From JAVVUJ01 sp964582545 (GTDB lineage Bacteria; Bacillota; Clostridia; Peptostreptococcales; Anaerovoracaceae), in NCBI GenBank assembly GCA_964582545.1, contig CAZOSB010000006.1, positions 1 to 64,000 on the forward strand: DNA of 64,000 bases, in the 5' to 3' direction. Numbering within the stretch: the first letter of the stretch is position 1; each line of letters starts with the position of its first letter. The notes beneath the pieces were generated by a model. It worked only from the letters and a program-made list of their open reading frames with translations. It was not told the DNA's origin and ran no database searches. Both the position numbers and the translations under genes were made by a program. Shown piece after piece: positions 26,362-33,864 of the stretch.

Positions 26362-27963
26362 ATGGAAAAGAAATTGCAACAAGCTAAAACCCAACTGCTT
26401 AAATATGGCATATTGGTTAATGGAATCGAAACCAATGCAAAGGATTTTCTTTACTCATTTTACACAAACCCGCTAAGCTACATCATATTATACCTCGAAC
26501 AAAGAGAATATCTGCCAAAGCTGAAAGCCTTACTCGAAACACTTGGCGACAAGGATTTGTGTTTCAGAGGGGAAAATGCAATCATGTGGGCGGCCGCTGG
26601 TGCGCTTAGCTACGAAAAACTCTTACTGCTAAAAGAATGTAAAGCTGATTTTGTTTCCGAACATATCCACGATAAAGGTCATGGCGGCAGAACCGCTCTC
26701 CACTATGCGGCGAGTGGAAAGGACGATAGAGGAGAGACCATTAAGCTTTTAGTGCAGTGGGGTGTAGATGTAAATGTAAGGGACGACGGTCTTTGGACAC
26801 CGCTGCACGAGCTAGCTCTTTGCGGTAAATGTTATGGAACCGGATGGGCAGCTCTCATTGACTGCGGCGCCGATGCGACTTTGAAAGAAGAAAACGGCGC
26901 TACTGCCGAGGAGATTGAGCAAAACGGCATACCAACCCCAGATGAATGGCGCCAAGTGAATACTTTGAATGGAGGCGAGGACATGGGTAATCTCAAGATG
27001 AATGACGATACCGGCGATATGCTTTATGCTCTATGCAAGCCGCATATGTATGGCAGAGATAAAATCAAATTTATCGAAAAGGTTCAGATAAGCCCCAAAA
27101 TTTTAAAGCAATACTTTCATGGCGAAAGGGATTTGAGCCTTGAGCATTTAACTCGCTTAGCAGCTGCTTGCAACATGGAAATAAGTGTTTTTATGGCGAA
27201 AACCGCTGCCGCATACAAAACAGATGAGGAAAAGGAGCGAGAGCGGGAAGAATTGCGCCGGCGAAGCCTTATAAGGGACGAAGAAAGACATTTACGTGAA
27301 GAAAAGGAAAAACAGCGGCACGAAGAATATATGACCCGATGGCGTGAGGAACACCCATTGGAGGCAAAGGCTAAGGAAGAGGCGCAAAAACGCATAGATG
27401 AAGCAAAACAATTGCTCCTTCAATATGGCATCACCGGATATTATAAAGACGATGTAGAAAATTTCGTGAATGGCTCCGCTTCCTATCGCCTTAGATATAT
27501 ACTTAAAAATTCAAACCATTTATCATATGTGCCAAGGCTCGCCGCTTTGCTTGAAACCATAAGTGATGAAGAGCTAATTTATGAAGGCGAAAATGCGCTA
27601 CACTGGGCTGCATACAGCTCACATAACTATGAAAAGCTATTGCTTTTTAAAGACAGAGCTGAATTCATTAAAGCTCATATAGGTGATAGAGGAAAGGAAG
27701 GAAGAACAGCACTCCATTACGCTTCCAAAGGGCTAAGCGATGACGGTCTTGCTATTAGGCTTTTGGTGGATTGGGGTGCGGACGTTAACGCACAGGACGA
27801 TTACCTTTGGACACCTCTTCATGATGCCGGTAACAGTAATCAAAACAATGAGAGGCGTTGGCAGGCACTTATCGACTGCGGTGCAGATAGTTCACTCAAA
27901 ACTGATGAAGGCCAAACGGCGTGGGCTATTAGGGGTTATCAAGATGCCCTTGATGCATGGTGA
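26362..27963 (+). CDS. Ankyrin-repeat protein with duplicated cassette and internal helix-turn-helix
   Basis: This 533-residue protein contains two copies of one cassette, at about 3-190 and 350-530. Each begins with a helical lead-in (QLLKYGI / QLLLQYGI) and continues with ankyrin repeats (GRTALHYA, WTPLHE / WTPLHD, ALIDCGAD). Between the copies, at about 225-275, is a segment resembling an XRE helix-turn-helix (ISPKILKQYFHGERDLSLEHL). A strongly charged coiled coil rich in Glu and Arg (about 290-345) follows it. Ankyrin repeats bind proteins. AGGAGG precedes the ATG. It is the last gene of the P2 operon and ends just before a terminator. Confidence 0.8.
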   Translation: MEKKLQQAKTQLLKYGILVNGIETNAKDFLYSFYTNPLSYIILYLEQREYLPKLKALLETLGDKDLCFRGENAIMWAAAGALSYEKLLLLKECKADFVSEHIHDKGHGGRTALHYAASGKDDRGETIKLLVQWGVDVNVRDDGLWTPLHELALCGKCYGTGWAALIDCGADATLKEENGATAEEIEQNGIPTPDEWRQVNTLNGGEDMGNLKMNDDTGDMLYALCKPHMYGRDKIKFIEKVQISPKILKQYFHGERDLSLEHLTRLAAACNMEISVFMAKTAAAYKTDEEKEREREELRRRSLIRDEERHLREEKEKQRHEEYMTRWREEHPLEAKAKEEAQKRIDEAKQLLLQYGITGYYKDDVENFVNGSASYRLRYILKNSNHLSYVPRLAALLETISDEELIYEGENALHWAAYSSHNYEKLLLFKDRAEFIKAHIGDRGKEGRTALHYASKGLSDDGLAIRLLVDWGADVNAQDDYLWTPLHDAGNSNQNNERRWQALIDCGADSSLKTDEGQTAWAIRGYQDALDAW

Positions 27964-27965
27964 TA

Positions 27966-27997
27966 GGGGCAACCTCCCATGAAGGTTGCCCCGCTTT
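27966..27997 (+). terminator. Bidirectional terminator between convergent genes
   Basis: GGGGCAACCT (27966-27975) and AGGTTGCCCC (27983-27992) form a perfect 10-bp stem with a 7-nt loop, followed by GCTTT. It sits 2 nt after the ankyrin gene and abuts the stop of the minus-strand propeller gene, so it probably serves both. Confidence 0.8.
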
Positions 27998-28871
27998 AAT
28001 CTTCATAACCAATCAAAAGAACAAACTCTTCATACTCCTTTAGTGCATAACAGGGAAAGTTTGAGTTTTTGGCTTCGTAATCTAACAGTTGATGGTGGGG
28101 GATACGTTCAAGCAAGTCACCGTCGCATATTAAGGTGCAATATTTTGTATCGTCCCAAAATTCCGTTTGGTCATTTTGATAATAATGAACCTCAATGTAT
28201 TTTGGCAATGCTTGCAAAAAAGTACCATTGTTTGTTGCTTTAACCTTGCGCATATATTCCGCATGGTTAATATCCACCAAATGACTTGTTTTATCAGCGG
28301 TGTTTATTTGCAACTCGGCAATAAAATATTTGTCAAACAGCTCGTGGCCGTCACCCTCGATATGTGTTTCGTAGATTATTCCGTAAATGGTTATGATGTT
28401 TTCAAAAATGCTCATAGCCTTACATTCGGTAAGTGGGAGTGCATATTCATAACAGATTTCACGTGTTTTGGTGTCAATCTGAACAAGGCGGTTTTGACTC
28501 TCCGCGGATTCTCCACAGGTGACAGCGATATAAGCAAAATTGCCATCGGTTGAAAGGCAGAACGATTGAATACAAGCCGTACTTGTAAAAAACTCCGCAA
28601 ACGCATTGTTGTGTGTGTCAATTCGATATACGGTACCACAACTGTTTATCCGTGTACCCATTGCGTAAATATACTTGTCGTCCGGGGAAAAGCAAAATTG
28701 TTCAAGTCCATAATACACATCAGTCATAATTTCTGTCAGTGTATTCGTTTTCAGATGGATTAAATAAAGCTTGCTATATTGGTAGTTCATGAGCTTCTGC
28801 TTCCCATGGTCAAAACAAAAAGAGTATTCATATTTTGGGAAAGCCCTTAAAATTGCCGTTTTTTTTCTCAT
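27996..28871 (-). CDS. Beta-propeller-like repeat protein
   Basis: This 291-residue protein shows loose WD40/YncE-type propeller units: FCFSPDDKYIYAMG, FCLSTDGNFAYIAV and RLVQIDTKTREICYEY. It has no signal peptide and no catalytic motif, so a protein-interaction role is likely. The start ATG 28871 is 3 nt beyond the stop of the FtsZ-like gene, and the ribosome binding sequence lies in the end of that gene, so the two are translationally coupled. A similar propeller region ends the kinase at 39795. Confidence 0.65.
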   Translation of the reverse strand: MRKKTAILRAFPKYEYSFCFDHGKQKLMNYQYSKLYLIHLKTNTLTEIMTDVYYGLEQFCFSPDDKYIYAMGTRINSCGTVYRIDTHNNAFAEFFTSTACIQSFCLSTDGNFAYIAVTCGESAESQNRLVQIDTKTREICYEYALPLTECKAMSIFENIITIYGIIYETHIEGDGHELFDKYFIAELQINTADKTSHLVDINHAEYMRKVKATNNGTFLQALPKYIEVHYYQNDQTEFWDDTKYCTLICDGDLLERIPHHQLLDYEAKNSNFPCYALKEYEEFVLLIGYED

Positions 28872-28873
28872 GT

Positions 28874-29491
28874 TCACACCAACCCTTCTGACAATATATA
28901 CTCACCAAGTTTTTGGCAAAGCACTTCATCTGCTCTTCTAAAGCACTCATCCAGTGTCATGTTTTGCCCGAACATTTGGAAGAGAGTATCATTTTCTAAC
29001 ACAATGATGTGGTCGGTAATGGCTTTAAGCTCCAAAAGACCTGTTTTCGCGATTGCAGCGCGCTTTTTTCCCTCAAAGGAAAACGGAATGGTTACAACGC
29101 ATACGACAACTGCACCCAATTCTTTTGCAATTTCACAGATGACAGGAGCGCTTTCCGTGCCGCAGTTGCTGCCCAAGCCCACAGTCACTATCACAATTTC
29201 TGCGCCGATAAGCGCTTCTTTAATTTTGCCGGATAGCAGTTCTGCCGCCCCTCTGCAAAGCCCGGGCTGACCTTCGCCACGTCCCCCTGGATCAAGGTAC
29301 AGCTTTTTCGGGCAAGGGTTTAAGTTTAAAGACGGCAAGTCATTATTCATAGCGATATACTCTATACTGAACGAATCTATTATTTCGTTTCTGATTGCAG
29401 ATAGAGAATTGTTTGACATCATAGTTTTTGCGATATTACAGCCCGCACCGCCAACGCCAACAATTTTTATGGGTGTTATATAGTAACTCAT
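28874..29491 (-). CDS. FtsZ-like protein reduced to the GTPase half
   Basis: This 205-residue protein aligns by eye with the FtsZ N-terminal domain. Loop T1 is VGVGGAGCN (11-19), T3 is MNNDLPSL (48-55) and T4 is GLGSNCGTESAP (105-116) in place of the usual GGGTGTG. Then come IPFSFEGKKR (135-144) and LENDTLFQMF (165-174), with the core helix start RRADEVLCQ (185-193). It stops at residue 205, where FtsZ continues with the T7 catalytic loop and C-terminal domain (usually 300-350+ residues). GTP binding looks possible, but hydrolysis in normal filaments needs the missing T7 loop. It is driven by promoter P3, coupled to the propeller gene, and divergent from the MraZ/FtsZ-like fusion. It is not the housekeeping ftsZ. 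Confidence 0.85.
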   Translation of the reverse strand: MSYYITPIKIVGVGGAGCNIAKTMMSNNSLSAIRNEIIDSFSIEYIAMNNDLPSLNLNPCPKKLYLDPGGRGEGQPGLCRGAAELLSGKIKEALIGAEIVIVTVGLGSNCGTESAPVICEIAKELGAVVVCVVTIPFSFEGKKRAAIAKTGLLELKAITDHIIVLENDTLFQMFGQNMTLDECFRRADEVLCQKLGEYILSEGLV

Positions 29492-29524
29492 GGCTTATTC
29501 TCCTCGCATTTATTTCTTGAATAA

Positions 29525-29565
29525 ATTATACCACAGTTTGACGTCATTTTTTTAAGCAAAGTTTC
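29525..29565 (-). promoter_or_regulatory. Island promoter P3 (GAAACTTT box)
   Basis: On the minus strand GAAACTTT (29565-29558) is followed by GCTTA, an A-tract at -35 and, 27 nt after the box, TATAAT (29530-29525). It reads into the FtsZ-like gene with about a 27-nt leader and a good GAGGAG site. Confidence 0.75.
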
Positions 29566-29583
29566 ATTTGTTTCTTACCCTGT

Positions 29584-29625
29584 GAAACTTTAGATAGAAA
29601 TAAGTAAATATTTTAGAGTTATGAT
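29584..29625 (+). promoter_or_regulatory. Island promoter P4 (GAAACTTT box)
   Basis: GAAACTTT (29584-29591), AGATA, GAAAT at -35, then TATGAT (29620-29625) 28 nt after the box. Divergent from P3, with the two boxes 18 bp apart. The predicted transcript begins only about 12 nt before the first ATG. Confidence 0.75.
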
Positions 29626-29643
29626 GTATAGATAAATGGAGGT

Positions 29644-29892
29644 ATGATAATAGGGATTGCATGTTTCTTTGGCCACAAATGGGATGGTTGTCGATGTATT
29701 CGATGCAGAGAAACCAGGGATATGGCACACGATTGGAACGGATGCCGATGCACAAAATGCGGAAAAGAGCATGACTGGTGTAAAGTGGGCGAATCATATT
29801 ACGTTGCGAACAGTTTTGAGTCTGGTAATTCATATGGGGCTCGTCATCAAGACGAAAGATGTTCTATATGCGGGGAAGAGCGGATAGTTTAA
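29644..29892 (+). CDS. Small cysteine-cluster protein, FGHKWDGC family
   Basis: This 82-residue protein contains FGHKWDGCRCIRC, HDWNGCRCTKC and CSICGE, probably two or three small zinc-binding ribbons. It is a relative of the protein at 25942. The start is uncertain: ATG 29644 is separated from GGAGG (29638-29642) by a single base, too close for normal initiation. A non-standard start a few codons later (ATA or ATT) would be spaced better. The FtsZ-like fusion starts 61 nt downstream in the same unit. Confidence 0.65.
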   Translation: MIIGIACFFGHKWDGCRCIRCRETRDMAHDWNGCRCTKCGKEHDWCKVGESYYVANSFESGNSYGARHQDERCSICGEERIV

Positions 29893-29953
29893 TTGAATTG
29901 AATGATAAGAGCTTTCGTATAGGTTAATGTTGAAGTATAGGAGAGTTGTAATT

Positions 29954-31174
29954 ATGTTCATAGGTTCATTTTCATGCCGGATACAGAACGGTACAGTAGA
30001 GCTTCCCGACATGTTTGCAGCTAATACTGTATCTTTTTCCTGTTCATTCGGTACATTAGGTGAAAATAAACGCTTCATGCTTTTTTTAGGAAGGGCAAAC
30101 CAAACATCATTTAACCCTTGGTTTGTGCTGAAGTTAAGCCGCTTTAACGGTAAAGCGGTCATACGAAAGGGCGAGCTAAAATTGCCCCGCAAAGCCATGG
30201 GCTACTTTGCCGAGGACACCGAGCTTGAACTGATAGGCATGGGCAAGAGTTTTGTATTGTGCGAACCAAATGGCAAGATATACTGGAACACCTTGCCCGA
30301 CGGAAAGATAACTCTTGTATCTGTTGGGAAAAAGGCGTGCGAACTTGCTCTTAAATTCAATGAAAACGCCATACCTCTTGACAGTTCTTCGTTCCCGTAC
30401 GGAAAACTCCCGGGAGTATTGAGGCATCTGCTGTGCGGCTCCCGGGCAGACATAGTGTCCTTTGAAAACTCCCCGAATATGCCCTGCCTTTCTCTTGGGA
30501 AAAAGCCAAGTGAGCATTTGTCACAGGAAATCGAAAAAAATCTGTGGGTAGCTCTGCAGCATACTGGACTTTCACTTATTTTTACAGACTTAACTAATGC
30601 CGAAAACTGCACAGCGGCAATCGGTATTCTAAGGCTTGCCAAAGAGTGGGAAAAGCCAACTATTTTTATCGCCACAGTTCCGGCTGGGACTGATGATGAA
30701 GCCGGGTATCAAAATGCGATGGAAACGCTCTCAATAATTCATGAAGTTTCTTTTCGGGGTTCGACCATAATCCTTTGGAAACAAAATCTCGATGACCAAT
30801 TACTACTCGCCGACCTTACCTATGCGCTTGGTGGGGTTCTGCTTCCGTTCACTCAATTTCAGCGAGCTGATTCCCGGCTTTTATCGGCACGGGATGTTTT
30901 GTTTGGCGGTGCCTGTATGGAATTTTCGGTAAAAACTTACGAAGAAATCGAGGGACTTTCACGGCTAAAAGGCGAGCTGCAAAATGCCACAAAGTATTTC
31001 GGCAATGCGTACATTGCCACTTTTGGCGGTTATCGGCTGTCCGAGAGCGAGCTTTTAACGCTACTATCCAAAGCTAGTAGTAAAAAGGTATTGCCATTTT
31101 CCTTTTGTTATGGAGACTCACCTCAGTTTGATGATGAGCTGGTACTCATATCGCTTACACCATTTTTATTATAG
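29954..31174 (+). CDS. MraZ-like domain fused to degenerate FtsZ-like fold
   Basis: In this 406-residue protein, residues 1-111 look like MraZ, with two half-repeats: MFIGSFSCRIQNGTVELP (1-18) and GKAVIRKGELKLP (66-78), each followed by strands as in the swapped-hairpin AbrB-type fold. Residues 118-406 follow the FtsZ order, but T1 reads VSVGKKACE (122-130) and the T4 region reads TDLTNAENC, so the nucleotide loops are lost. The FtsZ C-terminal domain is recognisable in ARDVLFGGACMEF, FGNAYIATFGGYRL and DDELVLISLTPF (393-404), matching the NDELRVTVVATG end of FtsZ. ATG 29954 follows AGGAGAG. The 3' end overlaps the convergent gene by 52 bp. Assignment to FtsZ is by eye and should be tested by structure prediction. 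Confidence 0.65.
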   Translation: MFIGSFSCRIQNGTVELPDMFAANTVSFSCSFGTLGENKRFMLFLGRANQTSFNPWFVLKLSRFNGKAVIRKGELKLPRKAMGYFAEDTELELIGMGKSFVLCEPNGKIYWNTLPDGKITLVSVGKKACELALKFNENAIPLDSSSFPYGKLPGVLRHLLCGSRADIVSFENSPNMPCLSLGKKPSEHLSQEIEKNLWVALQHTGLSLIFTDLTNAENCTAAIGILRLAKEWEKPTIFIATVPAGTDDEAGYQNAMETLSIIHEVSFRGSTIILWKQNLDDQLLLADLTYALGGVLLPFTQFQRADSRLLSARDVLFGGACMEFSVKTYEEIEGLSRLKGELQNATKYFGNAYIATFGGYRLSESELLTLLSKASSKKVLPFSFCYGDSPQFDDELVLISLTPFLL

Positions 31175-33480
31175 CCCGGGCGAATAAGAGCAGCGGCTTC
31201 TTCCCTAAGCAGACGAAATGAGCTCTCTGCCAAATGGCAGTATAGCGGCTGATCCTCCATAATCTCATTTCCATGGCACCTAAGGCGGGAGTACCGCCTT
31301 AGCGCCCAAAGCTGCTTTTTTTCGTTTTTACCACCCAAAAATTTGAGCAGCAAACCTATGTCATCCATAAGGTAGATAGCATCTTCCTGTGTAATAAAAC
31401 CTTTGTATGAGTTTGCTATTTCGTATAGAAGCTTGTTCATCGCCGAATCTCCCTGCGATGTGCGTGCCAATTCAAAAATGCGGTCACGGATTTTATATTT
31501 GAAATCCGGGTCTTTTTCTATCTTCATAATTTGACCCAGAAGCTTGAAGTTTTGAAGCCTTCCGATTACCGCAGAGCGTGTGTATTCATCAGAATATTTT
31601 ATAGCCAGCTCATACAAGACATTTTCATCCGAAATTTTGCCTACTGCCGCTACCCGGACTTGACTCTCTTTACTCTCTTTTGCAATTTTTTCAAGGAGCG
31701 CTTGGTCGTTAATATAATCAACGCTAAATATCGAAACACCAACCCGAAAACTTTTCATTGCAATGTTAAACAGCTCATTTTGGTCGGTTATCCGCTCCAA
31801 AAGGGTTTCAATAAAATACGAATGTCTTAAGCAGAGCGCAAGGCAAACAAGCACCGTTTGATCTTTTATCCGGGAAACGGCCTTTTTGCCCATTCTATAA
31901 TTTTCCGCTATGACGGCCAGCACAAAATCATCTGATATTTTTTGCAAAGCCAGTTCTGCACAAGCTTCATTATCGTCACATATGGCTATGTTATAAAGTG
32001 TGCAAATGTTTTGGAGAGGGATTCGTTCCACTATTGCAGGGATTATGTCTTGTGTGTTAAGCTCTTCCATTGGAAACAAATTTACAAAGGCGATCTCAAG
32101 CTTTTCCCATTTATAAGAACGAAGCTTCTCCCATAGCACTTTCTTAAAATCGCTATGATACAACATACCAATCGCTTCGGGCGGCATGAGCTGCTCGAAA
32201 AAATTAACTTCTGTATATTGCGAGTTATCAGATATATAATGCTCGCCGGGGCCAATAAATCCTCCACCGGCAGCGGAAAACCGCAGCGTTCCCGGTCTGC
32301 CCGGCGAAATGCTGTCAATATAATCTATCTTTTTCGGCACCTCGGTTGCAACTTGGCGGTACATCCAGTGCAGGGTTCGCTGTCTTATCCACGAATAGGG
32401 CGAATGGATGACATTTTCCACCGCAAGCGTAAGCGGCTCTGTATCTATGGTGACATTTGCCGTATAGCGGTGTTCATCCTCAAATAGCACCTCATCAATG
32501 CGCCGCACAAAAATTAGATCAAGTAAAAGGCTTAGTAAATGTTTTCCCATTTCTTCGCCGTAGGCCGACATAAACATCATTCGCTTTTTATGATAGGCTT
32601 CTTCCGACAGCACGGTGGTTTTGTGGCTGTTTAGAATTAGGTGGATCAATAGTTCTTGACTATCTTCTTTATTAATTCGGTTGCCCGAAAACTTTACTTC
32701 CGTAAGGCTTTTTAAGGGAAGTAGTTCGGAAACACAATTTATATAATTATCGGTAAAATGCAAAACACGAAGGTCGTACTTATTTTTCAGCGGTACCAAA
32801 TTTGTAATATTATTACTGTCTAAATACAGTTCTTTTATGGCAGGAAGCTCCATTATAAAGTCAATGTCGCCGATGCCGCACTTCACCGCTGTCAAAGTTT
32901 CAAGCTTTTTAAGCGAACTTAATGGATAGGCATTTACGACATAATTACCGCTTATATCCAAGTTCCGAAGCTGCGGCATAGCTTCAAGAAAGCTTAAGTC
33001 ACGAAGCCCGCAGTTTTTTAGCGTAAGCTGAAAAATCCCCCCAAAAGGGCGTAGTTCATCTGTGGCGAGGTCAGGCTCGTTATCAATTTCTATATGCCTT
33101 ACATCTGCCGCATCAAGCTCGTTTATTAGGTTGCCGTCTATCTCCAAAGCAGCTTTCAGACCGGGCGAATGAATAGGAAAATATTTCAGTTTTGTTATTA
33201 CAAAAAAATCATCACAATCACGCAACAATATTTCATCGCCGGACTTTAGAGCATATTGCTCTAATAAAATATCCGGTATCATGGCTTTGCCGAAAAAAGA
33301 GAGAGCTACCGTCCTGTGAGAGCAGTTTTCCGGCATGTGCCTATACACACACAAGGTTTTCTCAGCTGTAAAATATAGTGTCCTCACCTTTTTGCTGTCG
33401 CCACATGACTTCAAAAAGTCTTTTGGAACAGTAAAACGTCCCTTGTTATCTAAACAGCATACATAAGTACCATAAAACAT
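31123..33480 (-). CDS. MraZ-like domain fused to leucine-rich and HEAT-type repeats
   Basis: In this 785-residue protein, residues 1-95 carry an MraZ-like start, MFYGTYVCCLDNKGRFTVPK (1-20), and a second half-repeat FFGKAMIPDILL (62-73). MraZ normally has MF-GEY-H-LD-KGR--VP. At about 125-270 are leucine-rich repeats (LRNLDISGN, IKELYLDSNNITNL, LTEVKFSGNRI). At about 490-730 are HEAT/leucine-rich-variant helical repeats (ISDENVLYELAIKYSD type). No membrane or signal sequence is seen. ATG 33480 is 6 nt after GGGAGGG, and a GTG/ATG further upstream is not needed. MraZ in the dcw cluster is a DNA-binding regulator of division genes, so this may be a DNA-binding or oligomerising scaffold. Confidence 0.7.
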   Translation of the reverse strand: MFYGTYVCCLDNKGRFTVPKDFLKSCGDSKKVRTLYFTAEKTLCVYRHMPENCSHRTVALSFFGKAMIPDILLEQYALKSGDEILLRDCDDFFVITKLKYFPIHSPGLKAALEIDGNLINELDAADVRHIEIDNEPDLATDELRPFGGIFQLTLKNCGLRDLSFLEAMPQLRNLDISGNYVVNAYPLSSLKKLETLTAVKCGIGDIDFIMELPAIKELYLDSNNITNLVPLKNKYDLRVLHFTDNYINCVSELLPLKSLTEVKFSGNRINKEDSQELLIHLILNSHKTTVLSEEAYHKKRMMFMSAYGEEMGKHLLSLLLDLIFVRRIDEVLFEDEHRYTANVTIDTEPLTLAVENVIHSPYSWIRQRTLHWMYRQVATEVPKKIDYIDSISPGRPGTLRFSAAGGGFIGPGEHYISDNSQYTEVNFFEQLMPPEAIGMLYHSDFKKVLWEKLRSYKWEKLEIAFVNLFPMEELNTQDIIPAIVERIPLQNICTLYNIAICDDNEACAELALQKISDDFVLAVIAENYRMGKKAVSRIKDQTVLVCLALCLRHSYFIETLLERITDQNELFNIAMKSFRVGVSIFSVDYINDQALLEKIAKESKESQVRVAAVGKISDENVLYELAIKYSDEYTRSAVIGRLQNFKLLGQIMKIEKDPDFKYKIRDRIFELARTSQGDSAMNKLLYEIANSYKGFITQEDAIYLMDDIGLLLKFLGGKNEKKQLWALRRYSRLRCHGNEIMEDQPLYCHLAESSFRLLREEAAALIRPGYNKNGVSDMSTSSSSN

Positions 33481-33506
33481 ACAAATCCCTCCCAACTTTG
33501 TAAATA

Positions 33507-33549
33507 AGTATAAGTCACTAAGAGAGCCTTATTTCCCGCAAAAGTTTCA
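33507..33549 (-). promoter_or_regulatory. Island promoter P5 (GAAACTTT box)
   Basis: On the minus strand GAAACTTT (33549-33542), a GGGAAAT segment at -35 and TATACT (33512-33507) 29 nt after the box. It serves the MraZ-LRR-HEAT gene and is divergent from P6. Confidence 0.7.
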
Positions 33550-33566
33550 CGATTTCTTGATGTATG

Positions 33567-33607
33567 AAACTTTGCGGATAAATAATATTGATGACCATGG
33601 TATAATA
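33567..33607 (+). promoter_or_regulatory. Island promoter P6 (GAAACTTT box)
   Basis: GAAACTTT (33567-33574), GCGGA, an ATAAAT segment at -35 and a perfect TATAAT (33602-33607) 27 nt after the box. The P5 and P6 boxes are 17 bp apart, nearly the same geometry as P3/P4. Confidence 0.75.
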
Positions 33608-33639
33608 AGACATATAAAAGTATAAGGGAGGTTCAAATT

Positions 33640-33858
33640 ATGGCATCTATCTGTGACGAAACCGGGCACAAGTTTGTTTCAATGGGTGTTTATTACGACA
33701 AACAGCATAAGTGTAGCGTTTGCGGTTTAGAGGAACATTGCTCTGCCTTTGATGTGTCCTACAAAGATAAATCTGATTGGCAATGGCGGTGTGACCTGCC
33801 CGATATTTATGTAGAACAATATGAGGTCATTTTAACCAATACTGCATCTTTGAGGTGA
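33640..33858 (+). CDS. Small His/Cys protein, probable zinc ribbon
   Basis: This 72-residue protein opens with CDETGHKF and has HKCSVCGLEEHC, a compact Cys/His cluster like the two FGHKWDGC proteins in the island but more divergent. The C-terminal half is hydrophilic and unassigned. The ATG follows GGGAGG, about 26 nt after the predicted transcript start. The macro domain gene begins 6 nt after its stop, so the two are coupled. Confidence 0.65.
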   Translation: MASICDETGHKFVSMGVYYDKQHKCSVCGLEEHCSAFDVSYKDKSDWQWRCDLPDIYVEQYEVILTNTASLR

Positions 33859-33864
33859 AATTTC

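Noticed and set aside
28874..29491. Housekeeping cell division gene ftsZ
   Set aside because: It is far too short, has an altered T4 loop and lacks dcw neighbours. The genuine ftsZ must lie outside the window.
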